Assembly (NCBI GenBank): GCA_004554385.1
Contig: SFMO01000183.1
Span: 1-11,822 of the forward strand
DNA from: Ruminococcus flavefaciens
GTDB taxonomy: Bacteria; Bacillota; Clostridia; Oscillospirales; Ruminococcaceae
Direction of reading: 5' to 3'
Length of the DNA stretch: 11,822 nt
In this document: one piece after another, positions 7,127 to 11,822 of the stretch
How the letters are laid out: the number at the start of each line of letters is the position of its first letter
How positions within the stretch are numbered: the stretch's first letter is position 1
Translations under genes and position numbers: made by a program
Notes under the pieces: model-generated
Told to the model about the DNA's origin: nothing
What the model saw: the letters and a program-made list of their open reading frames with translations, nothing else
Database searches by the model: none

Positions 7127-8554
7127 TCAGATACCGCTCTGTTCTGAGGTCTTGTTCATTCTGCCGTGATTTCCGCGTCCGCCGCCGAACTCACCATCGG
7201 GAGGTGTGCCCATGCCGCCGCTGAACTCACCGTCGGGAGGTGTGCCCATACCGCCGCCGAAGCCGCCTTGTCCGCCGAAGCCGCCCATGCCTCCGTGACC
7301 GCCCATCATTGACTGCGGTATCTCAGATACCTCTTCGCCGTTTACAATGATAGTGCCGCCGTTGAACTCTGCTGCTGCATCATAGTCAAATGATGACATC
7401 TGAGCTGTTATATCAATGGTGCCTCCGTTTACATAGATACTGCCGTTGGTGTCAACGCCGTCGGTGTCGCCCTGTCCCATGGTGATAGTGGTGTATCCGC
7501 CGTTGAATTCAACAACAATATCACAGGCAGTACTTTTGCTTGTTGCGTTGATACCGTCATCAGAGGCGTTTATAGTGATCTCACCGCCGTTAATCTGAAC
7601 GTATGTTGCTTCGATTCCCTCGGAAGCTTCGATGCTGTAGGTGCCGCCGTCTATCTGGACATATGTTGTACCCTGTATACCGTCGCTGCCTGCGGTGATA
7701 TCGAAGGTTCCGCCGGAGATGTAGATGCTGCCGAGAGTATTGTCTTCGTCGTTTTCACAATGGAAGCCGTCCTTCTGAGTCTTTATGATAAAATCTCCGC
7801 CGCATATCGCTATGGAGTCGTTGGCTTCAAAGGCGTCCTTTGCGGAGGTAATATCATATGTGCCGCCTGTTATCTTGAGATCGTCCTTACATGAGATGCC
7901 GTTTCCGTAAGGTGAATAAACTGTAACAGAGCCTGTGCCGTTAAGTACGAGGTCGTCCTTTGAGAAGATGACTGCGTCGGTGTTTGTATCACCGTCAGCG
8001 GTGAAGCTTTCGGTGACAGAAAGCTTGTTTTCGGCTCCTGTTGAGGTCACAAATACCTTGTCTGCCGATACTGCATAAATAACGGGGAAATTCTCGTTTT
8101 CAACGGTTACGCCGTCAAGTACGAGCTGTACCTTTGCCTCCTTGTCGGCGTCTATCTTTATAGTGCAGTTCTTTGCGCTTCCGCTTACGGTGTAAACGCC
8201 TGCTTCTGTGATCTCGATTGTCTTGCCGTCGGATACAGAGAGCTCCTTTGCCTCAGATGTGTCTGCGGACTGAGACATGTCTCTGTCGGAGAACATATCT
8301 GTCGTATCTATAACGCCTGAAGCATTTGTTTTATGTGAAGTACTCTCAGCTTCGAGAGCTGAGCTGCTCTTTTTCTTTGAAGCTGTAGTGGACTCGGTGT
8401 TTTCTGTACTCTCTTCGGTCACTGCCGATGAGGAGACTTTGCTGCTCTTTGAAGTACTGCTTGTGCTGTTGTCTGAACAGCTTGTGAAAGCGCTCAGTAC
8501 CATTGTAAGAACAGACAGACCTGCTAAAGTTCTTTTCCATGTGTTTTTCATCAT
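7127..8554 (-). CDS. Cthe_2159-like carbohydrate-binding lipoprotein
   Basis: 475-residue exported protein. The N-terminus has a basic start (MMKNTWKR), a hydrophobic core (LAGLSVLTMVLSAF) and Cys26 in FTSC, a somewhat non-ideal lipobox, so a surface lipoprotein is likely. A Ser/Thr-rich linker follows (about 27-85). The central region (about 100-405) is a run of strand-turn repeats such as ISGGTFDITAGSDGI, IDGGTYSIEASEGI and INGGEITINASDDGI. These are typical of the Cthe_2159 family (DUF4353), right-handed beta-helical proteins; Cthe_2159 of Clostridium thermocellum binds cellulose and pectic polysaccharide. The C-terminus (about 415-475) is Gly/Met/His-rich and includes two 12-residue GMGTPPDGEF(S/G)G repeats. 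The start is ATG 8554, with AAAGGG upstream; ATG 8551 is an alternative. It is transcribed alone, convergent with the LRR gene. The ligand cannot be told from sequence. Confidence 0.88.
   Translation of the reverse strand: MMKNTWKRTLAGLSVLTMVLSAFTSCSDNSTSSTSKSSKVSSSAVTEESTENTESTTASKKKSSSALEAESTSHKTNASGVIDTTDMFSDRDMSQSADTSEAKELSVSDGKTIEITEAGVYTVSGSAKNCTIKIDADKEAKVQLVLDGVTVENENFPVIYAVSADKVFVTSTGAENKLSVTESFTADGDTNTDAVIFSKDDLVLNGTGSVTVYSPYGNGISCKDDLKITGGTYDITSAKDAFEANDSIAICGGDFIIKTQKDGFHCENDEDNTLGSIYISGGTFDITAGSDGIQGTTYVQIDGGTYSIEASEGIEATYVQINGGEITINASDDGINATSKSTACDIVVEFNGGYTTITMGQGDTDGVDTNGSIYVNGGTIDITAQMSSFDYDAAAEFNGGTIIVNGEEVSEIPQSMMGGHGGMGGFGGQGGFGGGMGTPPDGEFSGGMGTPPDGEFGGGRGNHGRMNKTSEQSGI
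7181..7252 (-). repeat. 36-bp tandem duplication in the Gly-rich tail
   Basis: Positions 7181-7216 and 7217-7252 are nearly identical direct copies, each encoding a 12-residue GMGTPPDGEF-type unit near the C-terminus of the carbohydrate-binding protein. Confidence 0.85.
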
Positions 8555-8601
8555 ATTTACGCACCCTTTCGTTATTGTTTTGAGTGTGGTTTGTTTCTAT
8601 G

Positions 8602-8629
8602 GTTATAATATACACCCTTTTTTTGTAAA
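8602..8629 (-). promoter_or_regulatory. Promoter of the carbohydrate-binding lipoprotein gene
   Basis: On the minus strand, TTTACA (8629-8624), a 16-base spacer and TATAAC (8607-8602). Transcription would start near 8595, giving a leader of about 40 nt. Confidence 0.5.
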
Positions 8630-8665
8630 TTGTCGTAATGAAAAGTGAAAAAAATCAGAAAGATT

Positions 8666-8693
8666 TGTGTATTCAAGCACCTGAATGTGTATT
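8666..8693. promoter_or_regulatory. Possible operator: spaced direct repeats around a small palindrome
   Basis: TGTGTATT occurs at 8666-8673 and 8686-8693, exactly 20 bases apart (about two helical turns). Between and overlapping them is the inverted repeat ATTCA/TGAAT (8671-8675/8682-8686). It lies upstream of both divergent promoters. Suggestive only. Confidence 0.2.
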
Positions 8694-8750
8694 TTAGGTC
8701 GGCTGATTTGACAGGAATGTGAAAAAAAGCATTTTTTTGCCGGGATACAC

Positions 8751-8779
8751 TTGACAATTATTTTTGAAAGTGCTATAAT
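8751..8779 (+). promoter_or_regulatory. Near-consensus promoter of the asnS-asnA T-box operon
   Basis: Consensus TTGACA (8751-8756), a 17-base spacer and consensus TATAAT (8774-8779), preceded by TG at 8771-8772 (extended -10). An A7 and a T7 run at 8722-8738 lie in the region where UP elements occur. Initiation is expected near 8786. Regulation is therefore likely to come mainly from the downstream T-box. Confidence 0.9.
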
Positions 8780-8785
8780 ACAAAC

Positions 8786-9130
8786 ATCAAATAAATGCTA
8801 TGACGGAGAGAAGTAGCGCAGGATTTCGTTCCCAGAGAGTGCGGGCAAGGTGAGAGCCGCATATCAGAGTCTGTGTGAATAACACTCCCGAGCATCAAAC
8901 CCAAAGGGTGTCGGATTTAGTCGGGCTTGCCGAAAGGCGGTGTTCCGTGAGGGTATTCATATTTATGTGAGCGGCGTTCATGTGAAGTCTGACTTATCTG
9001 AGACAGTATTCCGAGTAGGGGAGACGTATTCCGCACGTTACAGCGGCTCAAAAGTGATCGCTTTTGCGGTAATTCAGGTGGCACCACGGGTATTATGCCC
9101 CGTCCTGTAGTTTCAGGACGGGGCTTTTTG
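8786..9130 (+). promoter_or_regulatory. Asparagine-specific T-box leader
   Basis: tRNA-sensing 5' leader. The base of Stem I pairs ATGCT (8795-8799) with AGCAT (8890-8894). The 5' side carries a GA-rich segment (GAGAGAAGTAG), and the apical part has the typical CCAGAGAG...GGCAAGGTGAG blocks. The specifier is AAC at 8881-8883, followed by a purine, which matches anticodon GUU of tRNA-Asn. The conserved T-box sequence AGGTGGCACCACGGG lies at 9076-9090. Its UGGC (9079-9082) pairs with GCCA, that is, a tRNA with discriminator G, as in tRNA-Asn. It ends in a strong intrinsic terminator. Uncharged tRNA-Asn should stabilise the antiterminator and allow transcription into asnS and asnA. The Stem I end positions are approximate; the specifier and terminator are clear. 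Confidence 0.95.
9097..9129 (+). terminator. Regulated terminator of the T-box leader
   Basis: Perfect 11-bp stem GCCCCGTCCTG (9097-9107) / CAGGACGGGGC (9114-9124) with loop TAGTTT and a T5 tail. Its 5' arm overlaps the part that would pair with ACGGG in the antiterminator, giving mutually exclusive folds. Confidence 0.95.
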
Positions 9131-9179
9131 TATTCCTGCTCGTCCTGTGCACATTATATAATGAAAGGAAATATTTATT

Positions 9180-10550
9180 ATGAAGCACATCGATGTCAAG
9201 GAGATAATCTCCACTAAGGATTATGTAGGCAAGCAGGTAACTGTATGCGGCTGGGTACGTACATCACGAAATTCCAAGAGCGTGGCTTTCGTTGAGGTAA
9301 ACGACGGTACATCACTCAAAAACGTACAGGTCGTAGTTGACAAGGGCGAAAGCGAGTACAAGGAGCCAAGAGTTGGTATGTCCGTAAAGGTAACAGGTAC
9401 TGCTGTTGAGGGAAGAAACGACACAGTCGAGATAAATGCTGTTCCTGACGGTATCACTGTTCTCGGTGACGCTCCAACAGATTACCCTCTCCAGAAGAAG
9501 GGACACACACTTGAATTCCTCCGTACAATCCCCCACCTCAGAGGCAGAACAAATACATTCAATGCAGTATGGCGTGTACGTTCAGTACTTGCTGCTGCTA
9601 TCCATGAGTACTTCCAGAAAAACAACTACGTTTACGTAAATACTCCCCTTATCACAGGCAGTGACTGTGAGGGCGCAGGCGAGATGTTCCAGGTAACAAC
9701 TATCGGATACAGCAAGGACTATAAGAATGAGGAAGAGTATTACTCCAACGACTTCTTCGGCAAGAGAGCAGGACTTTCCGTTTCAGGACAGCTCGAAGGC
9801 GAAATGGCTGCAATGGCTATGGGCAAGATATATACCTTCGGTCCTTCATTCAGAGCCGAGAATTCAAATACCCCGAAGCACCTTGCCGAGTTCTGGCACG
9901 TTGAGCCTGAGGTGGCATTCGCAGAGCTTGATGACGTTATCGAGATAGCTGAGAATATGCTGAAATATGTTATCCGCAAGCTTCTTGATACCTGTCCGGA
10001 TGATATGAAATTCTTTGATGCTCACTTTGAAAAGGGACTTATCGCTCGTCTTGAGGAGCTTATCTCCCACGACTTTGCAAGAGTAACATATACAGAGGCT
10101 ATCGACCTTCTCAAGAAATCAGGCGAGAACTTCGTTTACCCTGTAGAGTGGGGCTGCGACCTCCAGACAGAACACGAGAGATACCTCTCTGAGAAGGTGT
10201 TCAAGAAGGCTGTTTTCGTAACGGATTATCCAAAGGAGATAAAGTCCTTCTACATGAAGCAGAATCCCGACGGAAAGACAGTTGCTGCTGTTGACCTTCT
10301 TGTACCGGGTGTCGGTGAGATAATCGGCGGAAGTGAAAGAGAAGCAGATTATGAGAAGCTCATCGCTGCTATGAATGAGAGAAAGATGAACCTCGACCTC
10401 TACAGCGACTATCTCGACCTCCGCAAGTTCGGTTCAGTGCCTCACGGCGGCTTCGGTCTCGGATTTGAGAGACTTATCATGTACACAACGGGTATGGCTA
10501 ATATCCGCGACGTAATACTGTTCCCAAGAACAGTCGGCTCTATCAGATGA
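9180..10550 (+). CDS. asnS: Asparaginyl-tRNA synthetase (AsnRS)
   Basis: Class IIb aminoacyl-tRNA synthetase charging tRNA-Asn with asparagine in the cytoplasm, 456 residues (E. coli AsnRS is 466). The N-terminal OB-fold anticodon-binding domain covers about residues 15-105 (VTVCGWVRTSR...). The catalytic core follows, with class II motif 2 FRAENSNTPKHLAEFWHVE starting at F224-R225 and motif 3 GLGFERL with R431, then NIRDVILFPR at the C-terminus. The absence of an Asp-specific insertion domain and the HLAEFWHVEPE wording favour AsnRS over AspRS. The Asn specifier in the leader and the neighbouring asnA support this independently. The RBS is AAAGGAA at 9164-9170. It is the first gene of the T-box operon. 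Confidence 0.97.
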   Translation: MKHIDVKEIISTKDYVGKQVTVCGWVRTSRNSKSVAFVEVNDGTSLKNVQVVVDKGESEYKEPRVGMSVKVTGTAVEGRNDTVEINAVPDGITVLGDAPTDYPLQKKGHTLEFLRTIPHLRGRTNTFNAVWRVRSVLAAAIHEYFQKNNYVYVNTPLITGSDCEGAGEMFQVTTIGYSKDYKNEEEYYSNDFFGKRAGLSVSGQLEGEMAAMAMGKIYTFGPSFRAENSNTPKHLAEFWHVEPEVAFAELDDVIEIAENMLKYVIRKLLDTCPDDMKFFDAHFEKGLIARLEELISHDFARVTYTEAIDLLKKSGENFVYPVEWGCDLQTEHERYLSEKVFKKAVFVTDYPKEIKSFYMKQNPDGKTVAAVDLLVPGVGEIIGGSEREADYEKLIAAMNERKMNLDLYSDYLDLRKFGSVPHGGFGLGFERLIMYTTGMANIRDVILFPRTVGSIR

Positions 10551-10643
10551 TCAAATGTAATGATAATGTCAGAAACGTACAGCACGGCATTCGTCAATGG
10601 CGCCGATTGCCGTTAAAATATCAAGTAAAGGAAAGTGATTATT
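10551..10643 (+). other. asnS-asnA spacer with a stem-loop
   Basis: The 93-base spacer has no promoter I can support. It contains a hairpin ACGGCA/TGCCGT (10584-10589/10608-10613), extended after a T.T mismatch by TCG/CGA. There is no T-run after it, so it is unlikely to terminate; it could be a processing or stability element in a bicistronic asnS-asnA mRNA. Confidence 0.45.
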
Positions 10644-11654
10644 ATGTCAAGATCGCTGTATATCCCCGAGGGCTATAAGTCCTCACTCACACTGAGAGAA
10701 ACTCAGCATGCTATCAAGTACATCAAGGACATCTTTCAGCAGGCTTTATCCTTTGCACTTACTCTGGACAGAGTATCTGCTCCCCTCATCGTTAAAAAGG
10801 GAAGCGGTATCAACGATGACCTTAACGGTGTTGAGCGCAAGGTAGAATTTGATATCAAGGAGATCTCCGCAGATGCAGAAGTAGTTCAGTCGCTGGCAAA
10901 ATGGAAGCGTATGGCGCTCTACCGCTACGGCTATAACGCAGGCGAGGGTATCTATACCGATATGAACGCTATCCGCCGCGATGATGATACAGACAATACA
11001 CATTCGATCTTTGTTGACCAGTGGGACTGGGAAAAGGTCATCACCCGTGAACAGAGAAATATCCAGTTCCTCAAGGATACTGTAAAGTCCGTAGTAAAGG
11101 CTATCGCCTTCACAAAGAGAAAGGTAAGCCTCCGCTATCCTCAGCTTGCTGCTAAGGTATGCGACGAGCCTTACTTCATCACAACTCAGGAGCTTGAGGA
11201 TATGTATCCTGATAAGACAGGCCATGAGCGTGAGCGCCTTATCACAAAGGAGCACGGTACGGTATTCCTTATGGGTATCGGCGGAAAGCTCGCAAGCGGT
11301 CAGAAGCACGACGGCAGAGCTCCCGATTACGATGACTGGTCGCTCAACGGCGATATTCTCTTCTGGGACGAGGTGCTTAACGATTCTCTGGAAATATCCT
11401 CAATGGGTATCCGTGTTGATGAGGTCTCACTTAAAAAGCAGCTTGCAGAGTGCGGCGCTGAGGACAGAATGCAGTACAAGTATCACCAGATGATAGCAGA
11501 CGGCACACTTCCGCTGACTATAGGCGGCGGCATCGGTCAGTCAAGACTCTGTATGTTCCTTCTTGAGAAGGCTCATATCGGCGAGGTACAGTCCTCTATC
11601 TGGTCTGACGAGATGATAGAGAAGTGCGCTGAGAACGGTATAACACTTCTTTGA
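10644..11654 (+). CDS. asnA: Ammonia-dependent aspartate-ammonia ligase (asparagine synthetase A)
   Basis: AsnA makes L-asparagine from L-aspartate, ammonia and ATP (releasing AMP and PPi). It has a class II synthetase-like fold. The 336-residue length fits the family (E. coli AsnA is 330). Recognisable family blocks are SLAKWKR (83-89), the AGEGIYTDMNAIRRDDD segment, VDQWDWE, GIGGKL and RAPDYDDW, LNGDILFW, SSMGIRVD, and the C-terminal GGGIGQSRL (294-302). I chose ATG 10644 rather than the in-frame GTG at 10635, because the AAAGGAAA ribosome binding site (10627-10634) has normal spacing only to the ATG. It follows asnS by 93 bases on the same strand, with no promoter or terminator seen between them, so it should share the Asn T-box control. 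An IS end follows 30 bases after the stop. Confidence 0.97.
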   Translation: MSRSLYIPEGYKSSLTLRETQHAIKYIKDIFQQALSFALTLDRVSAPLIVKKGSGINDDLNGVERKVEFDIKEISADAEVVQSLAKWKRMALYRYGYNAGEGIYTDMNAIRRDDDTDNTHSIFVDQWDWEKVITREQRNIQFLKDTVKSVVKAIAFTKRKVSLRYPQLAAKVCDEPYFITTQELEDMYPDKTGHERERLITKEHGTVFLMGIGGKLASGQKHDGRAPDYDDWSLNGDILFWDEVLNDSLEISSMGIRVDEVSLKKQLAECGAEDRMQYKYHQMIADGTLPLTIGGGIGQSRLCMFLLEKAHIGEVQSSIWSDEMIEKCAENGITLL

Positions 11655-11663
11655 TAGTTAAGA

Positions 11664-11684
11664 TAAAAGCCCGAAAGCTTTAGC
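11664..11684 (+). terminator. Split asnA terminator: 5' arm and loop only
   Basis: AAAAGCCCGAAAGC (11665-11678) followed by TTTA and GC looks like the left arm, loop and first two bases of the right arm of an intrinsic terminator whose full form would be completed by TTTCGGGCTTTT. That completion is absent; the IS3-type end begins instead at 11685. The missing right arm is inferred, not seen. Confidence 0.55.
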
Positions 11685-11709
11685 TGAACTGACCCCAAAA
11701 AGTTAGACA
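11685..11709. repeat. Terminal inverted repeat of the IS element
   Basis: Begins with the TG dinucleotide usual at IS3-family ends, followed by ACTGACCCCAAAAAGTTAGAC. The partner repeat is outside the window. Confidence 0.7.
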
Positions 11710-11732
11710 AAGATTTAAAAGAAAATTTATGC

Positions 11733-11772
11733 AAAGCGACAAAGCGACAAAGCTTGGTCGCTTTGTTGCTTT
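11733..11772. terminator. Hairpin at the end of the transposase gene
   Basis: AAAGCGACAAAGCGAC (11733-11748) pairs with GTCGCTTTGTTGCTTT (11757-11772) over 16 positions with one G-T wobble and an 8-base loop. It overlaps the transposase stop codon. Read on the minus strand it is followed by an AT-rich stretch with T-runs, so it may terminate transposase transcription. It could also block read-through between asnA and the IS. Confidence 0.5.
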
Positions 11773-11822
11773 ATGCAGCTTTGGCAAGACGGTATTCAAC
11801 AGGTGACATTCCATCGAGTTTC
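11771..11822 (-). CDS. IS3-family transposase, C-terminal end only (partial)
   Basis: Reading in from the right edge on the minus strand gives KLDGMSPVEYRLAKAA and a TAA stop at 11773-11771. The (L/G)xGMSPVEYR block is the usual C-terminal signature of IS3-family orfB (DDE integrase-type) transposases. The catalytic residues and start lie outside the window, so whether the gene is intact is unknown. Confidence 0.85.
   Translation of the reverse strand, partial: KLDGMSPVEYRLAKAA

Larger units (their letters stand above)
11685..11822 (-). mobile_element. End of an IS3-family (IS150-like) insertion sequence, cut by the window edge
   Basis: The sequence from 11685 begins with TG and reads TGAACTGACCCCAAAAAG then TTAGACA, the form of terminal inverted repeat found in IS150-type IS3 elements. 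It is followed by the C-terminal end of an IS3-type transposase on the minus strand. The element extends beyond the right edge, so the other inverted repeat, orfA and any target duplication cannot be checked here. This is the end downstream of the transposase gene. Confidence 0.85.

Noticed and set aside
8277..8648. 123-residue plus-strand open frame opposite the lipoprotein signal and Ser/Thr linker
   Set aside because: Antisense of a low-complexity Ser/Thr region and promoter; no RBS or recognisable domain.
8786..9130. Possible small gene or tRNA in the asnS leader
   Set aside because: The stems, specifier, T-box sequence and terminator explain the region fully; there is no cloverleaf or supported coding frame.
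10635..10643. GTG start for asnA three codons upstream
   Set aside because: The AAAGGAAA ribosome binding site would touch it; spacing is normal only for ATG 10644.

Overview
The window looks like a chromosomal segment of a low-to-moderate GC, anaerobic Gram-positive of the Clostridia, most likely Ruminococcus or a close Oscillospiraceae relative. The assignment is inferred from several things seen here: a T-box leader, strong AGGA/GGAG ribosome binding sites, a Cthe_2159-type carbohydrate-binding lipoprotein, a BspA-type (LRR_5) leucine-rich-repeat protein, and GC-rich palindromic intergenic repeats of the kind I associate with gut Ruminococcaceae. No species-level identification is possible from the sequence alone.

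Layout from left to right. (1) Positions 1-250 are a non-coding mosaic of consecutive palindromes. (2) sbcD (286-1422) and sbcC (1419-4712), on +, overlap by ATGA and encode the SbcCD (Mre11/Rad50-type) nuclease. (3) A 399-base gap holds weak terminator-like hairpins, a good promoter, and copy A of an 80-base three-hairpin repeat. (4) A 612-residue + strand protein (5112-6950) has an N-terminal CxxxH/CxxC zinc-ribbon-like motif, two different charged tandem-repeat arrays and nine exact 23-residue LRR_5 repeats. It ends at a clear intrinsic terminator. (5) Copy B of the 80-base repeat lies in inverted orientation at 7031-7110, next to an 11-codon open frame with an excellent RBS. (6) A minus-strand lipoprotein gene (8554-7127) carries a Cthe_2159-like beta-helical carbohydrate-binding domain and a Gly-rich tail. 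(7) A divergent intergenic region carries a near-consensus promoter and a complete asparagine T-box leader (about 8786-9130) controlling asnS (9180-10550) and asnA (10644-11654). (8) The right edge is the end of an IS3-family (IS150-like) element on the minus strand. It seems to have landed inside the 3' arm of the asnA terminator.

Functionally, the clearest unit is the asparagine operon. An AAC specifier and a UGGC antiterminator bulge (matching the G discriminator of tRNA-Asn) sense uncharged tRNA-Asn, and so raise both asparagine synthesis (AsnA) and tRNA charging (AsnRS). SbcCD is ordinary DNA-repair housekeeping. The LRR and carbohydrate-binding genes are convergent and probably lineage-specific accessory functions.

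I do not see a convincing new defence or mobile system. The least explained items are the zinc-ribbon/tandem-repeat/LRR protein without a secretion signal, the inverted pair of three-hairpin repeats flanking it, and the IS insertion that appears to have split the asnA terminator.
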